From contig NC_087393.1 of assembly GCF_963675165.1 (NCBI RefSeq), positions 542,002-606,001 on the forward strand: a stretch of 64,000 nucleotides of DNA. Reading direction: 5' to 3'. A program made the position numbers and the translations under genes. How positions within the stretch are numbered: position 1 is the stretch's first letter; the number at the start of each line of letters is the position of its first letter. Source of the DNA: Halichondria panicea. Its lineage: Eukaryota > Porifera > Demospongiae > Suberitida > Halichondriidae. Positions 32,677 through 43,400 of the stretch are shown in pieces. The notes under the pieces are model-generated. The model was not told where the DNA came from, made no database searches, and saw only the letters and a list, made by a program, of their open reading frames with translations.

Positions 32677-35583
32677 CACAGGGGTATCCGCAAGTGGTGG
32701 GCGGAGTATCTTGAGAGTATGGGCGAGTGGGAGCAGGCCATGCAGTTCTATGAGACGGCCAAGGACTACTATAGTCTAGTGAGGCTCCTCTGCTTCAACG
32801 GGCAGGTGGAGCGAGCTATGGAGCTGGCTGAGGAGAGTGGGTCCAAGGCAGCCTGCTATCATCTGGCCAGGAGGCTTAGCATGGACACAGAAGATCATGT
32901 GAGGGGGAAAGGCTTAAACATTTTGGCCTTTTAAGCTTTCAGAAAACCACAAAACTATGTACACTGTATGTATAAACTTGTATGTTATTACTGTATATAA
33001 TTATTTATAGCCCTAAGTTGTTATACATGTACGTTGTATATAGAACTCATGATCAATACCTCTCCCACCAGGATCCTCGTAAAGCTATTCATTTCTACAC
33101 CAAGGCCCAGTGCTATACTCCCGCCCTCCAACTGGCCAAAGAGCTTGAACTGAACAATGATCTCATGCGCCTTGCCCTGCTCAGCTCACACGAGGACATG
33201 ATCGATGCTGCTAGGTCAGTGCTCTGTAGATGTTGTGTGTGTACATGTACAGCTCTAAAAACAGCTGTTTGGTTAACTTTGTGTAATCATAATTATGTAC
33301 ATGTACTTGTTCGACTAGGTATTATGAGCGTAACCCCGATACACTGGACAAAGCCATCATGTTGTATCATAAGGTACGCAAACACTCCATCTGTTAGCCA
33401 TTATTTCAAGAGTTTTGTATACTATCTCTAATTTTTGTCATAGGGTGGTGAGATTTCAAAGGCCCTTGAGTTGTGTTTCCAGCATCGTGAGTTTGAAGTG
33501 CTCAACCAGATAGCCGATGATCTGAGTGAGGATTCCAATCCAGAGATGACTAAAAGAGTAGCCGACTATTTCATTGAGAACAGTCAGTTTGACAAGGCCG
33601 TGGAGTTGCTGGTTAAGAGCAAGCAGGTCGGGGCAGTGTTGGAGCTGTGTCTCACTCATCACATCAAGCTGACTGAGGAGATGGTTGAGGGGATGACCCC
33701 ACCCAAACAAGACAACGGTGAGAGGAAACATGTGATACTTAGAAAAATTCTCAAAGTCCACTAATGCTATGTGTGTGTGTGTTTCAGGGGACATCCCAAC
33801 CATACACCATTGTATAATAATTATAAACAATAGCTACAGCAACCATCTGAAAGAGCTCTTTCTAAGTTTTAATCAGAATTTCAGAATTTCAGAATTTTGA
33901 CCATGTGTATAATTGCTATTGTATTATCCTTCCCCCCCCACTGATTAGAGACCCCCCTGGAGAGTGAGAGGCGGGTGCAGCTGCTGGAGAGACTGGCTGA
34001 CTGCTGTGCTGAGCAGGGGGCCTATCATCTGGCCACCAAGAAGTTCACTCAGGCTGGAAACAAAACTAAGGTTAGGAAATCTCACAGTGTGCACAAATAC
34101 CTAAAGTCTATTGTGTTGAGTTTGACCTTCATAAAGTTGTCATAACTTTGTCATACTTTACTGAAATTCAAAGTTTCATATACCATTGGATTCCTTGTTA
34201 AAAAAAGCGCTTCTATCTATATGCTGTAGAACTGGTAAGCTCCAACCAGCTAAAAGTCATGTAGAAGTCCCAGGCATACTTGTCAACCACATAAAGCATA
34301 AATGAAGCCATAATTTACCACATAACTTCCAGGGTTGAACTCAACACAAATAGACTTTAATGTACATTTCCAGTAATAATTGATTACAAGCATGGTGTGT
34401 CGTGTGTGCGTGTGTGCACTAACATTAAGTATAAAGTATAAGGTGCTCATAAATTCATTCTTCGTGGACAGGCAATGAAGTGCCTCCTGAAGTCAGGGGA
34501 TACAGAGAAGATAGTGTTCTTTGCTGGGGTCTCGAGACAGAAGGAGATCTACATAATGGCCGCCAACTATCTCCAGAGCCTGGACTGGCGAAGCAATCCT
34601 GAGATCATAAAAAACATCATCAACTTCTACACCAAGGGCCGAGCCTATGAGTCACTGGCCGGTTACTATGATGCTTGTGCACAGGCTGAGATAGATGAGT
34701 TCCAGAACTATGGTAAGGCAGTGGGTGCTCTGAATGAGGCTCTCAAGTGTCTCTCCAAGGCCAAGAGTAAGAACCCAGCTGCATTGGAAGCCAAGGCTGC
34801 CTTCCTCAAGGAGAGGGTAGACCTCATTCGGAGGTTTGCTGAGGCTAGAAGGTGAGCTTTATGTGTACGTAGTGTATATAGTGGCAGTCTGTATACCAAT
34901 TGCCTGATATCTAAACGGTTGGTGGCACATTTTAGTACTTAGTTTTTGGCTTAAACTCTTTAATTGAACAACTCCCTCCTGTGCAGTGTGTACGAGAGTG
35001 ATCCTGATGAGTGCATCAAGCAGTGTCAGTCTCTGTTGGATGAGCCTAATCTAGACACGGCTATTAGGATGGGAGACGTCTTTGGGCTCATAATAGAACA
35101 CTACGGACAAACTGGCAGCTATCAGCAGGTGAGGGCTGTACAATACTCTCTGGTATACCTCACTGTTAGTGTACATTTAGCACATTTATCACTATAATTA
35201 TTCATAATTATGATCATTGCTGTACAGTAGAATGATGTGTTTACATTATGACCCAAATTTTATAGAAAAAGCATGGGCTTAGTGATTTCTCTTAAATAAG
35301 CTTATTGTGATAGCTATGTGTGTGTGGTTAAGGTAATGGTGTTCATTGTTGCTTGCTCCCTTTGCAGGCCTACTCTCTGATGGAGGAGATGAGACAGCGT
35401 CTGCCCACTGTCAATATGACCTACTATGTAGACATTCGTACTATCGAGGCCATTCACTCGGGCCTGGGTATCCCGCTGGGTCGTGGTGTGGGTGGAGGTG
35501 ATGTGGGCGGAGGGGATGTGAGGCCTGCAGCTGGTGACGAGAGTGACGACAGTGTGGGGGAGGAAGTCGATGATGGATTCTGA
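20583..35583 (+). CDS. IFT140: Intraflagellar transport protein IFT140
   Basis: Complete gene of about 25 exons, ATG at 20583 and TGA at 35581-35583. The first exons are 20583-20744, 21029-21250, 21602-21839, 22207-22382, 22678-22861, 22959-23095, 24009-24101, 24431-24620, 24838-24929, 25101-25228 and 30440-30553. The N-terminal half has WD40-type repeats ('[14 protein letters not shown]', '[20 protein letters not shown]'). The C-terminal half is TPR-like, with near-invariant IFT140 blocks '[20 protein letters not shown]', '[16 protein letters not shown]' and '[11 protein letters not shown]'. It is a core subunit of IFT-A, which drives retrograde ciliary transport and entry of membrane cargo. 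The acidic C-terminus 'VGEEVDDGF' matches the family. Two introns contain antisense genes (23253-23781 and 25466-30179). Confidence 0.97.
21381..21540. mobile_element. Short G/C-tract element with inverted ends, nested in a family R1 copy
   Basis: Ends read 'cagggctgcatccagg' and, inverted, 'caggggggctgcattg'. The inside contains G-runs and C-runs. R1 sequence ('ttttcagcctgtttttgaca') lies on the left and resumes on the right ('aaataccatg'), so this element inserted into an R1 copy. CAGGG-type ends suggest a hAT-like MITE (inference). Confidence 0.6.
21850..22115. repeat. Intronic repeat family R1, near-complete copy
   Basis: Carries the full R1 order: 'ttagttccgttggcccaata', 'aaaagtctattttcagcttg', 'ccattccaattttgagattt' and 'gttacatgtacagagccaac'. 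It lies in an IFT140 intron, followed by a CCCT-rich pyrimidine tract up to the acceptor at 22206. Confidence 0.7.
22878..22935. repeat. Intronic repeat family R1, short remnant
   Basis: Only the block 'agcttagaaggtgctctgtc...tctcaaatttgga' remains, in an IFT140 intron. Confidence 0.45.
23253..23781 (-). CDS. Small death-fold (CARD-like) protein nested in an IFT140 intron
   Basis: Two exons, 23781-23394 and 23317-23253 (stop TAA). A canonical GTAAGT donor and an AG acceptor join in frame to give about 153 residues. The first 100 residues look all-helical, with the pattern '[20 protein letters not shown]' followed by amphipathic helices ending '[12 protein letters not shown]'. This resembles the CARD death-fold layout: 'P-L-hydrophobic-hydrophobic-G-hydrophobic-S', then a helix ending in F-L. 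The C-terminal 50 residues are acidic, glutamine-rich and low complexity. It lies antisense in the intron between IFT140 exons ending at 23095 and starting at 24009. The death-fold call is by pattern only; CARD is preferred over DED. Partners are unknown. A role beside the DED genes 1.7 kb away is inference. Confidence 0.55.
25466..27111 (-). CDS. DED-like domain fused to a dCMP-deaminase-like pseudoenzyme, copy 1
   Basis: Exons at 27111-26684, about 26600-26516, 26278-26107, 26008-25883, 25771-25531 and a last exon ending at TGA 25466. Residues 1 to about 85 form a DED/death-fold-like bundle ('[20 protein letters not shown]', '[19 protein letters not shown]'). An acidic linker follows, then a domain aligning along its length with dCMP deaminase: '[20 protein letters not shown]', '[12 protein letters not shown]', '[15 protein letters not shown]', '[15 protein letters not shown]', '[10 protein letters not shown]'. 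The HAE catalytic motif is HAA and the PCxxC zinc cysteines are PSSRDG, so deaminase activity is not expected. It lies antisense inside the large IFT140 intron, in tandem with copies 2 and 3. A scaffold or nucleotide-sensing role in cell death or immunity is inference. Confidence 0.72.
26279..26360. repeat. (TG)n microsatellite, about 40 units, acting as a splice pyrimidine tract
   Basis: A pure TG run on the plus strand, which is (CA)n on the minus strand. It directly abuts the acceptor of the copy-1 exon at 26278 and ends in a short 'gcgtgcgtgcgtg' degeneration. Confidence 0.92.
26385..26482. repeat. Hairpin-forming inverted repeat with a third partial copy
   Basis: 'cctagccaagtctattgtga' is followed after a short loop by its perfect inverse 'tcacaatagacttggctagg'. 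A third copy, 'gattcacaacagacctggct', lies just downstream. It sits in an intron of DED-pseudodeaminase copy 1 beside the TG run. It is likely a foldback or MITE remnant. Confidence 0.75.
27462..28632 (-). CDS. DED-like plus dCMP-deaminase-like pseudoenzyme, copy 2, start codon uncertain
   Basis: Exons at about 28632-28297, 28225-28094, 28001-27863, 27802-27575 and 27518-27462 (stop TAA). The DED-like exon has '[18 protein letters not shown]' and '[19 protein letters not shown]'. The deaminase-like part has '[20 protein letters not shown]', '[15 protein letters not shown]' and '[12 protein letters not shown]'. HAE is replaced by NSA, so even the zinc-binding histidine is gone, and PCxxC is PANRDA. 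The ATG corresponding to the start of copy 3 (here 28651) is out of frame with the DED frame and soon meets TGA. No in-frame upstream ATG was found before a TAG. Copy 2 may therefore be 5'-damaged or use another start. Confidence 0.62.
28838..28905 (+). pseudogene. Duplicated piece of an IFT140 splice acceptor and exon start
   Basis: 'ttactgtactctacag' followed by 'agaacccaagctgctggt' closely matches the true IFT140 acceptor and exon start at 30423-30455 ('actctgtag' then 'ggaacccaagctgc'). The preceding 'attgtttctcttatca' also matches 30385-30402. The tandem duplication that made copies 2 and 3 therefore carried the end of the host intron and left a decoy acceptor 1.6 kb upstream of the real one. 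Confidence 0.82.
29045..30179 (-). CDS. DED-like plus dCMP-deaminase-like pseudoenzyme, copy 3
   Basis: ATG at 30179 and stop TAG at 29045-29047. Exons correspond one to one with copy 2. The DED-like region has '[20 protein letters not shown]' and '[16 protein letters not shown]'. A charged linker follows, then '[18 protein letters not shown]', '[20 protein letters not shown]', '[17 protein letters not shown]', '[15 protein letters not shown]' and '[11 protein letters not shown]'. The family fold of dCMP deaminase is clear, but HAE is HSA and PCxxC is PANRDA, so zinc and catalytic residues are lost. Copies 2 and 3 are recent duplicates, more similar to each other than to copy 1. It lies antisense in the last 1.4 kb of the large IFT140 intron. 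Confidence 0.74.
32415..32565. repeat. Intronic repeat family R1, partial copy in inverse orientation
   Basis: Starts 'agagttggctctgtaactag' and continues 'caaatcccaagtttggaacg', the reverse complement of one R1 end. It lies in an IFT140 intron. Confidence 0.65.
32633..32681. repeat. (AC)n microsatellite at an IFT140 splice acceptor
   Basis: A CA run directly precedes the acceptor of the exon beginning 'GGTATCCGCAAGTGG'. Confidence 0.88.
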
Positions 35584-35905
35584 ACAATGAACTTATTGTA
35601 AACTTAGTCATCAACTTAAATTATTGTACACATACACCATGTCACATACACCATGTCATTTTTAGCTTTCATTAATTTTTGCTCCTGATGCCAAACAATA
35701 GCATGTAGTGTACCAAGCCGATTCGATCCAACGCCGCGACCAATATTGGCAATAAGCAGCCAGCCCCACCCCCATTTGTGGTTGCACCCTTACAAGTATA
35801 CGTGTATATGGTGGTTCACACTTCCTAACTGTGGTGATTATAGCCATCAATTATAGCCCTAGGCGCTAGGCACCTGACTAACATTGGGTTGTTGTGTCCT
35901 ATACA
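35584..35905. other. Intergenic stretch IFT140 / STRA6-like 1
   Basis: 322 bp holding the IFT140 3' end and the promoter and 5' leader of the next gene. No recognisable element. Confidence 0.6.
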
Positions 35906-38900
35906 ATGGCTAGACAAGAGGAGCTCTCTACGGCCTCCACAGCTGGCTATGGTCTCCAGTGGCCGTGGCCTATCTACACCACTGAGATAGTCAATCTGAG
36001 CAACTCATCAGCATCAGTGTGAGTCTCATGTTCCTGTATCATATCTAGTACCTGTATTGTTGGCAATAGAATAAGTATAATCTAGCTCCCCTAACACATA
36101 TCCATCATCATTTGCCTTGCTAGGCTGTACACTTTTAATTTTAATGGTGATTGGTTTGTCTTTCACTATCTGTGTGTATGTAGGTGTATAGAAGAGAGAT
36201 CGTTGGCTGGCTACCTGGAGATCAGTGTGCTCTGCTCAGCAGTAAGTGTTAAGAATTATGTACGGCCTTTCTATTCCCAAAATTCCCCCAGTTGTACATG
36301 ATATTGCAGTTGTATCTTGCCCTATTAGTATTGATTCCCTGCCCATGCCTGGGTCATACGTACCCCTCCCTCATACCTCTCCCTCGTACATACCCCCTCT
36401 CGTACAGGCACTGATTATCGTTGTACTCAACCTGGTCCTGCCCAGATGGAGGGAGAGGACACTACAGGGATGGACACAACTAGTGGTGTGAGTTTATATG
36501 TGTATGTATGCCGCCATTGTTTATAGTCATTGTGTTTCGTATAATACAGTGAGGAGTGTACAGTAGTATGAACTTTCAAACCACCTGGCCCCTTGCTAGC
36601 TGTTAAGAGAGGCGTCTAAATAATTATGATTTAATAAGTGGTTTTGATGTGTGTTAGAATGTAATCTAGTCTCGTTAAGTTGGCTAGCTCACTGCATTTT
36701 TATTTGTGGTTTCCTAACCTGCTAATACCTCACCCCCCACTAGGCCTGTCAAGTTCCTGGACTCTACACGATACCGAGTGATCTACTGTATGGCTCTGAG
36801 TGCGTGGGCGGGGGACGTCCTCAAGAGTGTCTCTGACTCCACCCAGTTCATACGGCACAAGGACAAGGCACTACTGGACGCCTTCTACTTCTTCAGTGAG
36901 TACTGTGTTGAACTTTGCAATTATATACTCACATTTTTAGTCTGCTGTACTGTATCTTGAGGGGTGGGGCTGGTTTGACATGAATCCCCCCTCCCCCCAT
37001 TCCAGTATTGTCCCCGACTGTGATTATTCTGAAGCAGACGCTGGCCTACTTCCCAGTGTTGGCCTGTGTGGATGGACCACTCCCCCTCCTCTCACACACA
37101 CTGGGATGCCTCCACACTCTACTACTGTAAGCTCCCTGCCTGTCTCCATGTATCGTATGGCAGACTATTTTGACGTTTTCGTAGTATCTGCCATTGACCA
37201 TGAGTATCTCTCACAGGGGCAGCCATAGTGTCTACTCTGAGAGCCTCCAGCTGAGAGGCTGCTCACCTAAAGGAGTCATGACTACCAGAGATGTGAGATA
37301 ATGAAATACTAAGGATTGTTATATATTATTCTCTTTCCTAGATGGTATTATCAGGTTTCATCTCTGCCCCTGTGTACGTGATCTACCTGATAGTGGGGGT
37401 GTGGTTTCTCTTCCAGGCTCTCCTAGAGCTACCCCTCGTCCTCTGCACCAGACACAAGGCCTATCAGAGTGTGAGCCTATATATAGAGGGTATAGGGAAG
37501 GGGGTGCTATTGCAACGTTTAGATTGTGAGGTTAACGCTTCCTCCCATATGCACTGAATTGCCAATTTGCTGAGCCTCACTTCAACTTCAACTGTACGTG
37601 CATACGTGTGTGTTACTGTCTCAATACTCTACAGATCTCAAGTTATTATGACAACAACCCGTATTACACTCATGTTAGAGGACTTCTTAAAAGGTCAGTG
37701 TATATTATGGTCTCTGTGGAGTGGAAGTGACACTCAATCACTGCCTCTAACTACCCTCACAGGAGATGGAGACCTACTGGTAGGATGGTGGTCAACATGC
37801 ACACTCTCCGTAACTATCTGAAGAGAGGCCTCGGCTATATCACGCCTTACCACGGTGGGTATAGATACCCTCTACCATTCGTCAGTGCTATCAGTATGGC
37901 AGTCCTCGTTGTCTATCAGGTGCTTGAACGTGTGTGTATGTGCTTTGAATGTATTAGCCTATTGACACTGGTATGATTCCCACACTCCACACTCCACACA
38001 CACCACACACCACACTTCACACACCACACACACCACACACTACACACACTACACACCACACTCCACACACACACCACACTCCACAGCTTGCCCTATCACT
38101 AGGCTATGCCACTGTCTCGTACACTGAGCAGTTGATGCGCTGGGTGAGGGAGTTTAATATCACCGTGGAAACAATCGAGCACTTATTCCCACAACTCAAG
38201 CCAAAAGTTGACGATATTTTCTACAACGCCAAAAGCTTGATACTGGCATTCAATAGTGAGTCAATTTTTTGTCTAAATAACTTTCTTTTAATGTTCTATT
38301 TTTGTTCAGTTTTGCTTCCCATGGCCGTGTATGTGGCGTCTGCACTGAGTGTCTTCTTCTTGTTCTATATGGTTCAACAACACCAGTGAGAAGCTGTGCA
38401 TTTGTGCATTCTGTTCTTTAATATGCTGTACTTGTCCCCTGCAGTAAGCTGATGGTGGGAGCATGCCGTGGTGAGCTCTCCTTCCTAGTGTCCTCAGAGC
38501 CACTGCCATCACTATCATACAGACTGGTGAGTGCATTGCATAGTCTAGTGTGGACTGAGCAGCTGCTCTCCCTCTCCCTCCCAGGCTGCCACCATGAGGT
38601 ACTCGGCTTTCCAGTTCTCCCATATCATCTTCTGTGAGTTGTCCTGCACAATATTATATCTAGATATTATATCTATAATTATGTGTAGTGCCATAATTCT
38701 TCTCCTCTGTTACATACAATACTTACTGAGAAGTACATGCTGCTATACTGTATCATCTCCCTCAGCCTGGTTTATCTACTTCATTGCCCTCACTGTCATC
38801 ATGACCCTCGGCCTGCTCACCTACTTCTTATTCAGAGTAACTCCAGACATGGGCACTCACATATGGGCGTGGTTCATGTACGTCACTGCACATAGACATT

Positions 38901-40226
38901 TTACAATTTTCGGTGGGATTGATCAATAATTTTGTTCCTACTGGAAAATGTCCACGAATTGTAGCTATACATTCTCTCTCCCCCTCCAGGGTCCCCCTGA
39001 TGTGGGGGGCAGTGATGCACCTGGTTCAGGGGTTTCTCTGTCATGTTGTCTTCCTCAAAGACAAGACTGTCTCAAAAACTGGTTTTGTACCGCTCAGATT
39101 CAAGTAAGCATGCACAGTGTGTGTGTGCTGGTTATGTTAATGATTGGTACATTTAATCCCTGTGCAGATCACTGTATCAGATTCTCTCCTTTGTGTTCTT
39201 TTTCTTCAATGTGATCTACGGCATTGTCATGTGCTTTCTTCGAGTGTTGGGGATGCTTGTATTCACTATCATCATGCTGTTCAGAATAGACAGGGATGTG
39301 TACATGAGGGGACTGGAGGGATGGGATGTGGGTACGTGGACATCTGTTAGACTTTAAATATTATGACATACTAATACCTGTAGTTGGCTCTGTAACTATA
39401 GAGTTCTATTAGTTCAAATTCAACGATTTTATGATTGCTTAGAAGGAGCCCATTCAGATGGTATGCTCAAATCTCAAATTTGGAACCGGCCATAATTTCG
39501 ATATTTTGTCAAAAAAACAGGCCAAAAATAGACTTTTGATTTTAACACAAGTCATCATCTGAGGTCTCTCTAGAAAATTGAACTAAAGTTATATGGCTGT
39601 TCAAAATGCTCTATTTAATTAACGCTTCCCCCCCCCCCCCCACTTGTCTCTGTAGGTTATCGCACATTCATTGGGTACATGTACATGGAAGTGACCAACA
39701 ACCATCCAGTGGTGAGGGCCTTCCTAGCACTGCTCCAGGAGACCACACCCTCCCAACGGACGTCACTCAGAACACCCTCTGATAACTCATTGGCAACCAT
39801 TGACCTCACTTCTAGCGGCAGTCCCAGTAGAGAAGCTAACGGACTTCATCACAGACACACTGCTAAAGGAGGTCAGTGAAGTATCTGGTTTGAACTGGTT
39901 GTGGTAATGTAGTTTAGTACATGAATTCATTATAATTATGCAGTCAAGTTGTTCACTTTTCATTGCTTTTCATTTCAGAAATGGCGCTGCCGGTGGCAAA
40001 GAGGACAAGTGATAAAGGTGGAGATGGTGTTGCTTTGTGTAATGCAAGTTGTTGACAGTGTCGTCCCATCTCAGGTCTTGTTGGAATGAGAACAGGGAGG
40101 TCAAAGTCCAGATGTGCCCGGAATCGGTGGTTGGTAGCGTACACTCTCCTGCGTAACCCAGCACTCAGAACACTCACTGCTAGCTCTCTTAGACAACTCT
40201 CTGACATTCAGTATAGAACATTTTAA
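35906..40226 (+). CDS. STRA6-like multipass membrane protein, copy 1
   Basis: About 19 exons from ATG 35906 to TAA 40224-40226. The first are 35906-36018, 36184-36240 and about 36410-36489. The protein has many hydrophobic segments ('ALIIVVLNLVLP', 'VYVIYLIVGVWFLFQALLEL', 'FFFFNVIYGIVMCFLRV'). The C-terminal region matches the vertebrate retinol-binding-protein receptor STRA6 in order: a tyrosine-rich 'GYRTFIGYMYMEVTNNHPVV', then a serine-rich linker, then a basic 'RNRWLVAYTLLRNPAL', where vertebrate STRA6 has a similar RW-x-LAYTLLHNPTL block. STRA6 moves retinol across the membrane; the ligand here is unknown. The N-terminal 35 residues precede the first membrane segment and carry N-x-S sites. 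Confidence 0.75.
36991..37309 (+). other. 319-bp tract identical to 41761-42079 (copy 1 side)
   Basis: Covers two exons and the full intron between them (intron about 37130-37216). Comparison line by line with 41761-42079 showed no differences, whereas neighbouring introns of the two genes cannot be aligned. This fits recent gene conversion. Confidence 0.85.
39380..39620. repeat. Intronic repeat family R1, complete inverse copy
   Basis: Reads 'gttggctctgtaactataga', 'gaaggagcccattcagatgg', 'aacaggccaaaaatagactt' and 'agttatggctgttcaaaatg', the reverse complement of the R1 copy at 740-1035. The STRA6-like copy 2 gene has one at the same intron position. Confidence 0.75.
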
Positions 40227-40460
40227 CCGTTATTGTATGTGTGTGTGCTGTGTGTGTGTGTGTGAGCTGGCTCACATTTATTTTTGTTTGCTTGTTGAGT
40301 GTTGACGCGTTAAGCGCATTTTTAATTAATTAAGGGTGTAATAACGCAGTCATGTGTCAAAGTGAAGCCATACACAGCATGCAAGTGTAATACTAGCCTC
40401 GGCCTGGGATCAAGGCTAGGATAATACCCACTTCTCTGAGTAGAGCTATTGACTGTTAGG
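40227..40460. other. Short spacer STRA6-like 1 / 2 with palindrome-family remnant
   Basis: At 40395-40422, 'tagcctcggcctgggatcaa' followed by 'ggctag' resembles the ends of the foldback element at 12472. The rest holds a 3' end and a promoter. Confidence 0.55.
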
Positions 40461-43400
40461 ATGGAAGAGGAGCTCTCTACAGCCTCCACAGCTGGCTATG
40501 GTCTCCAGTGGCCGTGGCCTGTCTACACCACCGAGATAGTCAATCTGAGCAACTCGTCAGCATCAGTGTGAGTATAGTCTCATGCTCTAGTCATGATACT
40601 AGCTAGCTAGCTAGCTGTATTGGTCTCTGCATTTTATATATCCCACACACACGTACATAGTAATGCCTAGCCGGTTGTATATAGACTGTACCACAGTAGA
40701 AACCACAGAGTGATTCGTACCTAGCTATTTATTGAGTTATGCGTATTTAATAGGTTATGATAGCCGTTAAAAATAATGTGCTTTAAATAATGGGTTATCT
40801 TTCATTATCTGTGTGCATGCAGGTGTATAGAAGAGAGGTCGTTGGGTGGCTACCTGGAGATCAGTGTGCTCTGCTCAGCAGTAAGTGCTCTCATCACTGT
40901 GCCTCCACACAGTGTGTTAGAAACTAACTTAGTCGGCTTTAGTGATAGAATACTAGTACTGCCCCCCTCCCTCATACCCCCCTCATACATACCCCCTTGT
41001 ACATACCCCCCATATCCCCCCTATACATACCCCCCTCGCATACAGGCACTGATCATTGTGGTGCTCAACCTGATCCTGCCCAGATGGAGGGAGAGGACAC
41101 TACAGGGATGGACACAACTAGTGGTGTGAGTATAAAAACATGTCCTTCCTTTGCTTATATACACTAGCATGAATTAGTTGATTGTGCGTGTGTAACATAT
41201 ATTTGTGGTCTCCCTAAGTCTTTGCCTCGTGACTATTACACTGCATTGCATAAAGTTTTCATTGTGTAGTATTTGTTATGTAACTGAAAGTCTGAGAACC
41301 ATGACTTATCAGTTGAATACAATCAAGTTGATTATCTCCTCATCGTGTATACAGGCCTGTCAAGTTCCTGGACTCTACACGATATCGAGTGATCTACTGT
41401 ATGGCTCTGAGTGCGTGGGCGGGGGACGTCCTCAAGAGTGTCTCTGACTCCACCCAGTTCATACGGCACAAGGACAATGCACTACTGGACGCCTTCTACT
41501 TCTTCAGTGAGTACTGTGGTTGGACTCTGCTAGATACAAGCTAACTGATGATTGAGTAGCTACAGTAACTACCTCAGAAAAAAATGTCCCCTAAATTTGC
41601 AGATTTATAGAGTTACTTAACGCAAATTTATGAGGAGTAGCTAAGCAACCACGATAAACAAACAGATGGCCAAATAAGATTAATGCCTAAAAGTTATGCA
41701 GGGCACGTTTACATGTGCAGTGTGTGTGCTGGATTGTATTGTACTATTGATGCAATGCCCCTCCCCCCATTCCAGTATTGTCCCCGACTGTGATTATTCT
41801 GAAGCAGACGCTGGCCTACTTCCCAGTGTTGGCCTGTGTGGATGGACCACTCCCCCTCCTCTCACACACACTGGGATGCCTCCACACTCTACTACTGTAA
41901 GCTCCCTGCCTGTCTCCATGTATCGTATGGCAGACTATTTTGACGTTTTCGTAGTATCTGCCATTGACCATGAGTATCTCTCACAGGGGCAGCCATAGTG
42001 TCTACTCTGAGAGCCTCCAGCTGAGAGGCTGCTCACCTAAAGGAGTCATGACTACCAGAGATGTGAGATAATGAAATACGAAATACTAAGAAATATTTAT
42101 CTCTCCCCAGATGGTATTCTCAGGTCTCATCTCTGCCCCTGTGTACGTGATCTACCTGATAGTGGGGGTGTGGTTTCTCTTCCAGGCTCTCCTAGAGCTA
42201 CCCCTCGTCCTCTGCACCAGACACAAGGCTTATCAGAGTGTGAGCCTATAATTAATTATATTACCCTCAGGCTAGTTTAATAGTGTGTCATTTTCCACAG
42301 TCTCATCACGACCATGGCAACCAACAGTCCTATGACTACGTGCAGGGGCTACTTAAAAAGTAAGTTGTGTTATATATGCAACAGACCTTCCTATACCTAA
42401 TGCCTCAGCTATCGTTGAGGGTCTGTAATTTCTGTACAGATTGTCCTGTTTCAAACCTAATGGATGCATTTAGTAACTTCCATAATTATACTGACCGTTC
42501 TAATGGTGTGTTTAGATCTATACAAGTTCTGTGGGTAGTCCAAATCTATGTTTAATATCCAAAGTTTGATTGCAAGCACTGAATGCCTCTAACTACCCTC
42601 ACAGGAGATGGAGACCTGCTGGTAGGATGGTGGTCAACATGCACACTCTCTGTAACTATCTGAAGAGAGGCCTTAAGTATGTCCTGCCTTACCACGGTGG
42701 GTACAGGTATCCTCTACCATTCGTCAGTGCTATCAGTATGGCAGTCCTCATCACTTATCAGGTGAGCTCTGATTTTTGTTTCCTCGTTAAACCCCCCCCC
42801 CCACACACACACTACACTCCACAGCTTGGTCTATCACTAGGCTATGCTTCCGTCTCGTACACTGAGCAGTTAATGCGCTGGGTGAGGGAGTTCAATATCA
42901 CCGTGGAAACAATCGAACACTTTTTCCCACAACTTAAACCAAGAGTTGACAGTATTTTCTACGATGCTAAGAGCTTGATACTGGCATTCAATAGTGAGTC
43001 AATTAAGACTAATGTTATTTTGTGGTGTGTCTGTCCTCTCTAACATGGTGTGTGTGTGTGTTGCAGTCATCATTCCCCTGTCTGTGTTCATCTCCTTTGC
43101 TATGAGTCTTGGCTTCCTCATGTACATGGTACAACAACATCAGTGAGTCAACAACACATCTCTAGCCCATCATGTAAAGCTGCAATTGTCTCCTATAGTA
43201 AGCTGATGGTGGGAGCATGCCGTGGTGAGCTCTCCTTCCTAGTGTCCTCAGAGCCACTGCCATCACTATCATACAGACTGGTGAGTGCATTGCTTAGTAT
43301 AGTGTGGACTGAGCTGCTCTCCCTCTCCCTCCCAGGCTGCCACCATGAGGTACTCGGCTTTCCAGTTCTCTTATATTGTGTTCAGTAAGTCGTATAGATT

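Noticed and set aside
37000-37228. Identical open frames in both STRA6-like genes beginning 'SIVPDCDYSEADAG'
   Set aside because: This is a shadow frame. The true frame encodes a membrane segment ('PTVIILKQTLAYFPVLACVD') bounded by good splice sites.
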